The notes under the pieces are model-generated. The model did no database searches. It was not told the DNA's origin and worked only from the letters and a program-made list of their open reading frames with translations. The position numbers were made by a program, and so were the translations under genes. Positions 1-8,280 of a stretch of DNA of 64,000 bases are shown one piece after another. Position 1 is the first letter of the stretch. Each line of letters starts with the position of its first letter. The DNA is from Sphingobacteriaceae bacterium GW460-11-11-14-LB5 (GTDB lineage: Bacteria > Bacteroidota > Bacteroidia > Sphingobacteriales > Sphingobacteriaceae), in assembly GCA_002151545.1 (NCBI GenBank), contig CP021237.1, forward strand, positions 4,836,001 to 4,900,000. The letters run 5' to 3'.

Positions 1-331
1 AGAAAGTGCCAAAACATATGCTAAAAACATAAGAATAGAACTTGAATACCGGGTAAAAAAACCTTGTGTAATTGGTTTGGAAAGAAAAGACAAGAGTAGT
101 TTGTTAATGCCTATACTTATATGAACCTTAAACCCCTTATGTGGTGAAACCGTAACTGGATATGTTATCTTAATAATTGAAATTTCATTGTGGCCATTTG
201 AACCATATAAGAAATAGAAGAAAATATAAGTGTAATAGCTCCCACTACAAACTTTAAATTCAATATATTGCAATAGAAATTAAATTCTGTTAAAAATACA
301 TCCCTAGTTAATTATTTAATAAATACAAGGA
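1..331. other. AT-rich spacer without a recognised gene
   Basis: No coding region that I can support lies here. The stretch is AT-rich and carries the left copy of a direct repeat (115-149) that recurs after the next gene. The window edge may cut off whatever lies upstream. Confidence 0.5.
115..149. repeat. Left copy of 35-bp direct repeat flanking a GxxExxY gene
   Basis: The segment begins ACTTATATGAACCTTAAA and ends TTATGTGGTGAAA. It matches 758-792 at about 30 of 35 positions, with the first 18 bases identical. The two copies bracket the GxxExxY gene at 332-742. Confidence 0.7.
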
Positions 332-742
332 ATGTTATTAACTAGAAATTACTTAAAGGACTTAGTTTACAAGGTAAACGGAGCAGCCATTGAGGTTCAC
401 AGAACATTAGGTCCAGGGCTTTTAGAATGCACTTATCATAAATGCATGATTCACGAATTGGAAATCAGAAATATAAATTTCAAATCAGAGTTAACAGTCC
501 CAATAGATTATAAAGGATTATTGATTGATTCAGAACTAAGGTGTGACTTATTAATTGAAGATGCTCTGGTAGTTGAGTTTAAAGCTGTTGAAAATATTGC
601 ACCAATCCATGTGGCCCAGCTACTAACTTATATGAAATTACTAAGGCTACCACTCGGACTAATGATAAATTTTAATTGTTTACATATCTTTTCGGAAGGC
701 CAAAAAACATATGTAAACGAGATATATGAATCAATTTATTAG
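332..742 (+). CDS. GxxExxY protein (PD-(D/E)XK nuclease-like fold)
   Basis: This 136-residue protein belongs to the GxxExxY family, whose role is unknown. The naming motif is visible as G29-LL-E32-CT-Y35. A D72...E82-x-K84 pattern fits the PD-(D/E)XK nuclease-like core predicted for the family, so a nucleic-acid role is possible but unproven. The length is normal (about 120-140 residues). The start is the ATG at 332, with an AAGG directly upstream that is too close to be a good ribosome site. The gene is flanked by near-identical direct repeats at 115-149 and 758-792, which suggests it sits on a small mobile or duplicated cassette. A second family member occurs at 21407-21784. Confidence 0.85.
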   Translation: MLLTRNYLKDLVYKVNGAAIEVHRTLGPGLLECTYHKCMIHELEIRNINFKSELTVPIDYKGLLIDSELRCDLLIEDALVVEFKAVENIAPIHVAQLLTYMKLLRLPLGLMINFNCLHIFSEGQKTYVNEIYESIY

Positions 743-757
743 TATATTTTTGCTTTA

Positions 758-792
758 ACTTATATGAACCTTAAATTTCTTATATGGTAAAA
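758..792. repeat. Right copy of 35-bp direct repeat flanking a GxxExxY gene
   Basis: It begins ACTTATATGAACCTTAAA and ends TTATATGGTAAAA, and pairs with the copy at 115-149 in the same orientation, 643 bp apart. Confidence 0.7.
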
Positions 793-847
793 GGTGTAGC
801 CAACTTATTATTATGGTTAACCCTATAAAGCTTCAATCGTAAAACAA

Positions 848-1765
848 ATGCAAAACCTTGCCCCAATAGCACTTTTCGTATATAACCGTCCGCAGCATAC
901 CGAGCGTACGTTACAATTCCTGCAACAAAATGAATTGGCTGCACAAAGTCATCTGTATATCTTTTCCGATGGTGCCAAAACCGTGCAGGATGAAGAAAAA
1001 GTTGCTGTGGTAAGAAAGATTATTAAAAAAGCCGAAGGTTTTAAATCGGTTAAGGTAATCGAAAGTAAGGCCAATGCAGGCTTAGCCAATTCGGTAATTG
1101 CAGGTGTAAGCCAATTAATAGCAGAACACGATCAGGTAATTGTTTTTGAAGATGACCTCGTTACCTCTCCACATACTTTAGCCTATTTCAACAATGCTTT
1201 AAATCATTACCGCGAAGAGGAAAAGGTAATGCATATTGGAGCCTACATGTATCCCTTAAAATCAGATAAACTTTCGCAATCTTTTTTCTACAGGGCAGCC
1301 ACAAGCTGGGGCTGGGCCACATGGGGAAGGGCATGGAAAAACTTCGAACCCGATATTGACGTTCTGATAAAACAGTTTGATAAAAAGAAAAGAACGGCAT
1401 TTTCCATCGATAATAAAATGAATTTCTGGAAACAGATGCAGGAGTTTAAGAAAGGGAAAAACAACAGTTGGGCCATAAGATGGTATGCTTCTATCTTTCT
1501 AAAAGGAGGCATCACACTTAATCCATCGCAATCACTCGTGAACAATATTGGGCATGATGGCACAGGTGTACACTCAGGAATAAACGACATCTATAATGTC
1601 ATTATCAACCCCAAACCAATTGTCGAATTTCCAACCGTAATAGCTGAAGATCCCATAGCTTACAAAGCCATCAAAAGCTTTTTGATTAAACGGAAAGGCA
1701 ATATGGTAACCCGTGTCAGGCGTTTTGTAAAAGAAAAGCTGGCGCAATATTTTTCAAAAAAATAA
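848..1765 (+). CDS. Glycosyltransferase (GT-A fold, GNT-I/GT2-like)
   Basis: This is a 305-residue predicted glycosyltransferase that would move a sugar from a nucleotide donor to an unknown acceptor, probably in surface polysaccharide synthesis. The N-terminus (APIALFVYNRPQHTERTL) is the usual first strand and helix of GT-A enzymes. The acidic FEDD motif near residue 100 is the likely metal- and donor-binding DxD equivalent. A Trp-rich stretch (TSWGWATWGRAW) near residues 152-163 is typical of this subfamily. There is no signal peptide or membrane helix, so it is probably cytosolic or peripheral. No polysaccharide cluster surrounds it, so the acceptor cannot be inferred. Confidence 0.82.
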   Translation: MQNLAPIALFVYNRPQHTERTLQFLQQNELAAQSHLYIFSDGAKTVQDEEKVAVVRKIIKKAEGFKSVKVIESKANAGLANSVIAGVSQLIAEHDQVIVFEDDLVTSPHTLAYFNNALNHYREEEKVMHIGAYMYPLKSDKLSQSFFYRAATSWGWATWGRAWKNFEPDIDVLIKQFDKKKRTAFSIDNKMNFWKQMQEFKKGKNNSWAIRWYASIFLKGGITLNPSQSLVNNIGHDGTGVHSGINDIYNVIINPKPIVEFPTVIAEDPIAYKAIKSFLIKRKGNMVTRVRRFVKEKLAQYFSKK

Positions 1766-1901
1766 TTAATCCACCACCATTCAGGTAGATCATCATAATG
1801 AGCTGATATAGCTTGTTGTTGTAGACAATTAAAAAAATGACAAACCTTTTTTTAATTGGCCATGTTGCTTATATAACATCGAAACTATAAAAATAAAAAA
1901 C

Positions 1902-2357
1902 ATGAAAACGACAACAGCAACAGCAGAGACATTAAACGACCTCATTCAAATTAATAACGACCGTATTGAAGGTTATGAAAAAGCGCGTCAGGAATTAAAA
2001 GACGGAGACGCTGATTTAAAGACCTTATTTTTAAATATGATAGGCGAAAGTCAAAAATATAAAATGGCTTTGGCTACTGAGGTAGCGGCATTGGGCGAAG
2101 ATATTGAAACAGGAACGACCAATTCGGGTAAAATTTACAGGGCCTGGATGGATGTTAAAGCATTATTTACTGGTCATGATCGTAAAACCGTTTTAAACAA
2201 TTGTGAGTTTGGCGAAGATGCTGCTCAAAATGCATACAAAATGGCACTGGAGGAAGAAGGTATTCCTTCAAATATCAGAGATTTAATTTCAGACCAAAAA
2301 GCATCGCTAAGAACATCTCATGATGAAATTAAAAGATTACGTGATGCGCAGGCATAG
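1902..2357 (+). CDS. PA2169-type four-helix-bundle protein (DUF2383)
   Basis: This 151-residue protein is almost entirely helical and charged, with no signal peptide or membrane segment. It matches the ferritin-like four-helix-bundle family DUF2383 (PA2169 type). The matching features are an N-terminal LNDLIQINNDRIEGYEKA helix, a central K/E-rich helix and a C-terminal helix ending in HDEIKRLRD. Members are often stress-inducible in Bacteroidota; the biochemical function is not established. The gene is monocistronic and ends in a strong intrinsic terminator about 20 bp after the stop codon. Confidence 0.85.
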   Translation: MKTTTATAETLNDLIQINNDRIEGYEKARQELKDGDADLKTLFLNMIGESQKYKMALATEVAALGEDIETGTTNSGKIYRAWMDVKALFTGHDRKTVLNNCEFGEDAAQNAYKMALEEEGIPSNIRDLISDQKASLRTSHDEIKRLRDAQA

Positions 2358-2378
2358 GTGAATTAAATATAAAAACGG

Positions 2379-2418
2379 AAAAAGCTCCTTCGATTAATTA
2401 ATCGAAGGAGCTTTTTTT
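2379..2418 (+). terminator. Rho-independent terminator after DUF2383 gene
   Basis: A perfect stem (AAAGCTCCTTCGATTA with its complement) is followed by a run of seven T. The A-rich left flank means it could also act on the minus strand. Confidence 0.9.
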
Positions 2419-2427
2419 ATAGTATAC

Positions 2428-2574
2428 CGTCATGCTGAACTTGTTTTACAAGTAGAGGTATTATTTTTAATTGTCTTGTAGCTACTACGTGGTCAGCATC
2501 TATCCTGCTAGACTTTTAAGACCCTAAAATAAATTACCTTCAGTGACCTCGCTAAAGCTAGGTTGAGGGTGACG
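2428..2574. repeat. Dispersed repeat, family A (GTCATGCTGAA / GGGTGACG ends), degenerate copy
   Basis: The left end reads CGTCATGCTGAAC and the right end GAGGGTGACG. The interior (CAGCATC, GACCCT) is diverged from the compact copies at 25316-25381 and 32671-32750. It fills the gap between the terminator and the end of cphA. Confidence 0.6.
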
Positions 2575-2590
2575 AATGTTTATTCTAATA

Positions 2591-5206
2591 TTAAGATTCC
2601 AATTCCCGATCTAAGTGTTCGGTAACCCGTTGAATTGTATTATCGATGGTGTTACTTAAAATTGTTAAATAAGAACCCTTTTTAGCGGTTTCGATCGCAA
2701 TCTGCAAACACTCAGTACTTTTATTGTTGATGATGATTTCTTTATTCGGATCAACTTCCTTAATGCCTTTCACCAGCAGGTCAACCAGTTCTTGTTGTTG
2801 TCTGCCACGGAGGTATTTCTCCTGACAAACATAAATTTTATCAAACATCTGTGCAGAAATGCGGGCAGTTTCGATAATATCTTCATCTCTTCTATCCCCT
2901 GTTGCCGAAATAATACCTACATGTTCAGTAGCTTCAACCCCTTGCAAGAAACCTTTTACGCCATTAAATCCATCCGGGTTGTGTGCAAAATCGACCAATA
3001 CTTTAAAATCTTTGAACCTGAAAATATTCATCCTTCCCGGTGTATGGGCTGCTGAAGGAATAAATGTTTCTAACGATAAACGGATATCCTCAGGTTTATA
3101 GCCCCATAAATAGGTTGCCAGCGTTGCTGCAAGCACATTCTGAATCATAAAGTTTACAGACCCACCGAAAGTTAAAGGAATATGGGTGGCTTTATCTACC
3201 CTTAATTTCCAGTCGCCGGTTTTAATGGTAATGTATCCGTTTTCATAAATAGCTGCGATACCGCCTTTTCTACAATGTTCTTTAACGACAGGATTATTTT
3301 CATCCATGCTGAAATAAGCCACATTACAACGGGCGTCTTTGGCAATACGAACGCAATAACCATTATCTGCATTTAATACCGCCCAGCCTTTACGGCGCAC
3401 TGCCCCAATCACAACAGCTTTAACCCGCGTTAAATCGTCCAGATTGTGGATATCAGAAATACCCAGGTGATCTTCCTGGATATTGGTCACTACGCCAATA
3501 TCACAGGCATTAAATCCGAGCCCTGCTCTTAAAATTCCGCCCCGGGCAGTTTCCAGTACGGCAAACTCTACTGTCGGGTCTTTTAAAATAAACTCGGCAC
3601 TTACCGGTCCGGTGGTATCACCCTTCATCAACATGGTATTGTGCACATATACCCCATCACTGGTGGTAAAACCTACGCGTTTACCATTGCTGCGGATAAT
3701 GTGCGCAATTAATCGCGTGGTAGTGGTTTTTCCGTTTGTTCCGGTTACCGCAATAATTGGGATTTGTGATAACTTTCCTTGCGGATAAAGCATATCAATA
3801 ACCGACGCAGCTACATTTCTAGGCAAACCTTCACTTGGTGCCAGGTGCATCCTAAATCCAGGTGCTGCATTTACCTCTAAAACCACCCCGCCATTTTCGG
3901 TTAAGGGTTGGGTAAGATTCTGCGCCATAATATCAATACCACAAATATCCAATCCGATTACCCTCGAAATCCTTTCACAAATAAAAATATTCTGTGGATG
4001 TACAATATCGGTTACATCGATAGATGTTCCACCAGTACTTAAATTTGCAGTAGATTTTAGATAAACCACTTCTCCCTTTTCAGGAATGGTTTCTAAAGTA
4101 TATTCTTTTTTGGCCAGCAAATCCAAAGTATCACGGTCAACAGCAATTTCTGTTAACACATTTTCGTGACCATAACCACGACGTGGATCTTCATTCTCCT
4201 TATCGATTAACTCCTGAATGGTGTGAATTCCATTCCCCTTAATATGCGCAGGATCGCGTTGTGCCGCAGCAATTACTTTATGATCGATCACCAGCACACG
4301 AAAATCGAATCCGGTAATAAATTTTTCTATAATTACCTTTCTCGAATAGGTTTTGGCATATTCGAAAGCGGCAACAGCATCTTCCATCGTTTTCACATTA
4401 ATGGTTGCACCTTTACCATGGTTGCCATCAAGTGGTTTAAAAACTAGAGGAAATCCAACTTTTTTAACGGATGCTTCCAGATCATCAGGATTTGAAATGG
4501 TTACCCCAGAAGCCACCGGAATGGCCGCTTCGGTAAGTAAACGTTTTGTTTCTTCCTTATTGCTGGCAATATCTACGGCAATGCTACTGGTTTTTTCAGT
4601 CATGGTTGCCCTAAAGCGAACCTGGTTTTTACCATAGCCCAATTGTACCAACGAACTTTTATTCAGCCTGATCCAGGGAATACTTCTGCTAACGGCTTCT
4701 TCCACAATAGAGCCTGTACTTGGCCCCAATGCTTCCAGCTCGCGGATTTCTTTCATCCTGCGGATATCGTGCTCTAAATCGTACTCTACGTTATTAATCA
4801 GGGCTTCGGCAATCTTAACTGCAGCTTCAGCAGCATAAACACCAACTTTTTCTTCCAGATAACTGAATACCACATTATAAATACCTTCCGTTTTAGTTTG
4901 ACGTGTTCTGCCAAAGCCAGTTTCCATTCCGGCCAGTGTTTGGATTTCTAAAGCAATGTGTTCAATTACATGCCCCATCCATGTTCCTTCTTTCACCCGT
5001 GTAAAAAACCCGCCTTCTACGCCTTTAGAACAGCGGTGTGTAAACATGCTGGGCAACAATTTTTCTATCCGTTCACTAAACCCTTCAATCACGTTGGTTG
5101 GCTTTTGCTCTAAATCTTCCAGATCTAAGCGCATCTGGATTAATTTTTTCCGGCTAATTGACCATATATTTGGCCCTCTTAATACTTGTATGTTTGATAT
5201 CTTCAT
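2591..5206 (-). CDS. cphA: Cyanophycin synthetase
   Basis: This enzyme polymerises aspartate and arginine, with ATP, into cyanophycin, a cytosolic nitrogen storage polymer. The 871 residues match the usual CphA length. An N-terminal domain (about 1-160) is followed by an ATP-grasp domain (about 215-475, with glycine loop GNHGKGA at 261-267 and EVNAAPG at 444-450). A Mur-ligase-like domain follows (about 480-871) with P-loop GTNGKTT at 489-495 and HTPGRMN further on. Both ATP-using active sites look intact. The ATG at 5206 gives the conserved N-terminus MKISNIQVLRGPN. It is divergent from cyanophycinase across a 294-bp AT-rich spacer, which suggests coordinated regulation. It has no clear terminator; a family A repeat follows. 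Confidence 0.95.
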   Translation of the reverse strand: MKISNIQVLRGPNIWSISRKKLIQMRLDLEDLEQKPTNVIEGFSERIEKLLPSMFTHRCSKGVEGGFFTRVKEGTWMGHVIEHIALEIQTLAGMETGFGRTRQTKTEGIYNVVFSYLEEKVGVYAAEAAVKIAEALINNVEYDLEHDIRRMKEIRELEALGPSTGSIVEEAVSRSIPWIRLNKSSLVQLGYGKNQVRFRATMTEKTSSIAVDIASNKEETKRLLTEAAIPVASGVTISNPDDLEASVKKVGFPLVFKPLDGNHGKGATINVKTMEDAVAAFEYAKTYSRKVIIEKFITGFDFRVLVIDHKVIAAAQRDPAHIKGNGIHTIQELIDKENEDPRRGYGHENVLTEIAVDRDTLDLLAKKEYTLETIPEKGEVVYLKSTANLSTGGTSIDVTDIVHPQNIFICERISRVIGLDICGIDIMAQNLTQPLTENGGVVLEVNAAPGFRMHLAPSEGLPRNVAASVIDMLYPQGKLSQIPIIAVTGTNGKTTTTRLIAHIIRSNGKRVGFTTSDGVYVHNTMLMKGDTTGPVSAEFILKDPTVEFAVLETARGGILRAGLGFNACDIGVVTNIQEDHLGISDIHNLDDLTRVKAVVIGAVRRKGWAVLNADNGYCVRIAKDARCNVAYFSMDENNPVVKEHCRKGGIAAIYENGYITIKTGDWKLRVDKATHIPLTFGGSVNFMIQNVLAATLATYLWGYKPEDIRLSLETFIPSAAHTPGRMNIFRFKDFKVLVDFAHNPDGFNGVKGFLQGVEATEHVGIISATGDRRDEDIIETARISAQMFDKIYVCQEKYLRGRQQQELVDLLVKGIKEVDPNKEIIINNKSTECLQIAIETAKKGSYLTILSNTIDNTIQRVTEHLDRELES

Positions 5207-5461
5207 GTAATGTTTTGTTCGTTTTTTATTTAAACAAGCGTTTGGGATGACCTTTTTAACTCAATTTTTAGAATGAAATTGATGACTGTAAATTATGCAT
5301 TTATTTTGAAATTAGACGTCCCATTTACCTAAATCAATTTTAACGCCTATTTGTTTTACTTTCAAGCACAAGACCGTTAATTTTATGTTATAATATTTTA
5401 ACTTTTGTTAATAAATTGAATATTCTTGACAAAAAAAGTCGTGTTTTTTATCTTAAGCCTA

Positions 5462-5469
5462 TATATTTG
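5462..5469 (+). promoter_or_regulatory. Bacteroidota-type -7 box upstream of cphB
   Basis: TATATTTG matches the TAnnTTTG consensus exactly and would place transcription start about 25 bases before the cphB ATG. No clear TTTG -33 element is present at the expected distance. A canonical-looking TTGACA at 5426 is not at a useful spacing. Confidence 0.5.
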
Positions 5470-5500
5470 GGTTTTTTGATACAATTATAATACACAACGA

Positions 5501-6376
5501 ATGGTTCCGAAAGGTAAACTCATCATCATTGGTGGCGCAATAAATACAGGTAGCTTCGCAGAAACGCAATTTGGACTGCCTGATAACATGAATTTTTTTG
5601 AGCGTGGAATTTTAAAACGGATTACTACAGAATCATTAAGAGATACCCAATCTCGCTTCGAGATCATCACCACAGCATCATTAATGCCCGAAAAAGTAGG
5701 CGAAGAGTATATCAAGGCTTATGCACAATTAGATGTACATAATGTTGGGGTACTTAATATTACCAATCGCGAAGAAGCCAATTCAGATGAAAATTATGAA
5801 CGTATCAAAGCCGCAGAGGTCATTATCTTTACCGGTGGCGATCAGCTTCGTCTTTCTTCAATTTTTGGCGGGACAAAAATCCACCAGATCCTGTTAGAAA
5901 AATATAGAAATGAACCTGTGGTTATTGCAGGTACTTCGGCTGGAGCCGCGGCAAGTTCTAAAAACATGATTTATCAGGGCAGCAGTAAAGATGCCTTACT
6001 TAAGGGAGAGGTTAAAATTACCGGTGGATTAGGTTTTATTGATGATGTTATTGTAGATACACACTTTGTTCAACGCGGCAGAATTGGTCGTTTGTTATAC
6101 GCCGCCGCCAGCAATCCTGGTATTTTAGGCATTGGGCTCGGCGAAGATACCGGACTTTTCATCTCTGATGGCCATACCATGGAAGCCATTGGTTCAGGTA
6201 TGGTGATTTTAGTAGATGGACGTAATATGGCCGACACCAATTTAACTGATGTAGAAATGGGACAACCTGTTTCCATTAAAAACATGGTGGTACACGTCAT
6301 GTGCGATGGCGACGTTTATGATTTAACAGACCATAGTTTAGTGATCCATCATCCAAAGGTTGTACCGATAGCCTAA
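5501..6376 (+). CDS. cphB: Cyanophycinase
   Basis: This serine peptidase of family S51 cuts cyanophycin to beta-Asp-Arg dipeptides. The 291 residues show TGGDQ (111-115), the nucleophile elbow GTSAG (144-148, predicted Ser146), DTHF (185-188, His187) and GLGED (211-215, Glu214). The Ser-His-Glu spacing agrees with that known for characterised CphB. There is no signal peptide, so it acts in the cytosol on stored granules. It is divergent from cphA and is followed 72 bp later by an isoaspartyl peptidase gene on the same strand. This order matches the degradation pathway. The start ATG at 5501 lies 31 bp after an exact TAnnTTTG promoter box. Confidence 0.94.
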   Translation: MVPKGKLIIIGGAINTGSFAETQFGLPDNMNFFERGILKRITTESLRDTQSRFEIITTASLMPEKVGEEYIKAYAQLDVHNVGVLNITNREEANSDENYERIKAAEVIIFTGGDQLRLSSIFGGTKIHQILLEKYRNEPVVIAGTSAGAAASSKNMIYQGSSKDALLKGEVKITGGLGFIDDVIVDTHFVQRGRIGRLLYAAASNPGILGIGLGEDTGLFISDGHTMEAIGSGMVILVDGRNMADTNLTDVEMGQPVSIKNMVVHVMCDGDVYDLTDHSLVIHHPKVVPIA

Positions 6377-6448
6377 AAAGGTTTAAGGTGGAAGGTTTAG
6401 GGTTTAAGGCCTAAGCCTATTAAATGTCTCAATACTCAAATCTAGCAG

Positions 6449-7291
6449 ATGAAACTAATCATACATGGCGGCTTTTTCAGCGAATCGTCTACCAACCAGG
6501 AAACAAAAAAAGCTAAACAAGATGCATTAGCTTCGATTGTTACGCTCGGACACGAATACCTAAAAACACATACCGCATTAGAGACCGTGGTTTATACGGT
6601 TGCTTTGCTGGAAGATAATGAGCTGTTTAACGCTGGTATTGGTTCGCAGATCCAAAGCGATGGAAAGGTGAGGTTAAGCGCAGCCTTAATGGATGGTAAA
6701 ACTGAAAAATTTAGCGGCGTCATTAATGTAGAGGAGGTTAAAAATCCGATACAAATTGCACAACACCTGTTACCTTATGATGACCGGGTACTCAGTGGTG
6801 ATGGCGCACAACAATTTGCAAGAGCAAATGGATTTGAATATTTCAACCCGATTACCGCGCAGCGCCAGTCAGAATACGAAGCTAAATTGAACCAAAAAAA
6901 CAATAAAGGAACCGTAGGCTGTGTAGCACTTGATGCAGATGGAAATTTAGCAGCAGCAACCTCCACCGGGGGAAAAGGGTTCGAAATCCCTTGCCGCGTA
7001 AGCGATTCTGCTACCGTGGCAGGCAACTACGCTAATCAATATGCAGGTATCTCCTGTACCGGGGTAGGCGAAGATATTGTAAGCGGTGCTTTAGCCGCCA
7101 AAATTGTAACCCGTGTTACGGATGGATTTTCTTTAAAGGATGCATCAGACAAATCCTTTGCCGAACTGAAAGCTTTTGATGGCTTTGCAGGCATTGTAGG
7201 CATTTCTGCTGCAGGCGAAGTATACCATTGCGACTCGCATCCATACATGGTTTGGGCATCTTTTGATGTTAATTTACAGGTATTTAGCTAA
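6449..7291 (+). CDS. iaaA: Isoaspartyl peptidase / plant-type L-asparaginase
   Basis: This is an N-terminal-nucleophile hydrolase (Ntn) expected to split beta-Asp-Arg dipeptides released by cyanophycinase, and perhaps isoaspartyl peptides or asparagine. The 280-residue precursor has the self-cleavage site before Thr155 in KGTVGCVALD. It also has the downstream signatures AAATSTGG and SCTGVGED seen in this family. It is slightly shorter than the about 320-residue E. coli enzyme. There is no signal peptide. Its position 72 bp after cphB on the same strand argues that cyanophycin dipeptides are the substrate; this is inference from context. Confidence 0.9.
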   Translation: MKLIIHGGFFSESSTNQETKKAKQDALASIVTLGHEYLKTHTALETVVYTVALLEDNELFNAGIGSQIQSDGKVRLSAALMDGKTEKFSGVINVEEVKNPIQIAQHLLPYDDRVLSGDGAQQFARANGFEYFNPITAQRQSEYEAKLNQKNNKGTVGCVALDADGNLAAATSTGGKGFEIPCRVSDSATVAGNYANQYAGISCTGVGEDIVSGALAAKIVTRVTDGFSLKDASDKSFAELKAFDGFAGIVGISAAGEVYHCDSHPYMVWASFDVNLQVFS

Positions 7292-7320
7292 AATTAGATT
7301 TAAAGTATTATTTTTGTTGC

Positions 7321-8010
7321 ATGACCAAGATTGTATTGGCTTTAATCGGCCTTTTTGCATCATTACAACTACAAGCTCAAAACATAGATAAATCTGAGAT
7401 CCAAGAACCTAATGGTAGTGCTATAAATATTGCAGTATCTAAATTTGATTTGGAAGACGGCAATTCTTTTTTTGAGGAAGCAGAAGACTTAGAGCGAAAA
7501 GGCGATTACAATGAAGCCCTCACCTTATTTGGCAAAGCAGCTTTCGAATATAATGCCGTAAAAAACTTCAACAGGTACGGACAGGCCGTTATCAAGATGA
7601 GCAGTATGCATTATCAACTTGGCCGTTTCACGGATGCGGAGCAGATTCTTTTAAATGTGGCGTTAAAAAATTATTCTAAAACTGGAAACAGAGCAGGCGT
7701 AATGAACACGTATAATCTTTTGGGCAAAGTTTACCTGGCCAATACCAAGTACACCCAATCCATGTGGTTTTACACCCAACAAGGTATTCTGGCAAAACAG
7801 TTAAAAAGCAATAATTCTTACATTGAATCCATTTTAGGCATTGTTCAGGTTAAAATTAAAAAGAAAGATTTTACCCTTGCACTGAGAGACCTGAAATCGG
7901 CTGAATGGCTGGCCAACTCTATCAAAAGCACGCAATACAAGGCACAAATCAAAGATGCCAGAGAAATGATTGCCAGCAAAACCACCAGCAAAAAGGTAAA
8001 TCCTAGCTAA
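7321..8010 (+). CDS. Exported tetratricopeptide-repeat protein
   Basis: This 229-residue protein starts with a clear Sec signal peptide (MTKIVLALIGLFASLQLQAQ) and then holds about three to four TPR-like helical pairs. Examples are the FFEEAEDLERKGDYNEALTL region and the LGKVYLANTKYTQSMWFY region. It is likely periplasmic and a protein-protein interaction scaffold; the partner is unknown. It starts 29 bp after iaaA, so it may be co-transcribed with the cyanophycin genes although no functional link is evident. A hairpin terminator lies about 170 bp downstream, just before the processing protease gene. Confidence 0.7.
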   Translation: MTKIVLALIGLFASLQLQAQNIDKSEIQEPNGSAINIAVSKFDLEDGNSFFEEAEDLERKGDYNEALTLFGKAAFEYNAVKNFNRYGQAVIKMSSMHYQLGRFTDAEQILLNVALKNYSKTGNRAGVMNTYNLLGKVYLANTKYTQSMWFYTQQGILAKQLKSNNSYIESILGIVQVKIKKKDFTLALRDLKSAEWLANSIKSTQYKAQIKDAREMIASKTTSKKVNPS

Positions 8011-8181
8011 TTTAAATATTTATTTTCCCGTAAATCTTACTACATTACCCATCATATAGGCTTTAAAGGTCTGTAATTGGTCAAATTTTGAGTGTCAATC
8101 AAAACAAAAAATAACGCGCAACGTTCTACATAAGAAATTGTTAAATAAAAAGCTTTTAGTTAGATTTGATAAAGTTTTAAC

Positions 8182-8219
8182 AAGAGACGGTAATAATGCT
8201 GTCTCTTTTTTGTTTTTTT
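8182..8219 (+). terminator. Terminator before the C-terminal processing protease gene
   Basis: The stem AAGAGAC/GTCTCTT with an AT-rich loop is followed by a long T run. It probably ends the transcript of the upstream TPR gene. Because the T run contains an apparent TTG, it also argues against a start of the next gene at 8218. Confidence 0.75.
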
Positions 8220-8280
8220 GCTAAAATGGTATCATATTGGCTATATAGAATTGGAAATGGATTTTAAATCATTTAAAGAG

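Noticed and set aside
4223..4637. Frames antisense to cphA
   Set aside because: They are shadows of a well-supported coding gene and show no domain or signal.
5426..5431. A TTGACA sequence as a -35 box of cphB
   Set aside because: No matching -10 at 17 bp spacing, and Bacteroidota promoters use TTTG/TAnnTTTG.
8218..8280. A TTG-start extension of the prc gene
   Set aside because: The TTG lies within the T run of a terminator hairpin, and the ATG at 8281 gives a better signal sequence.
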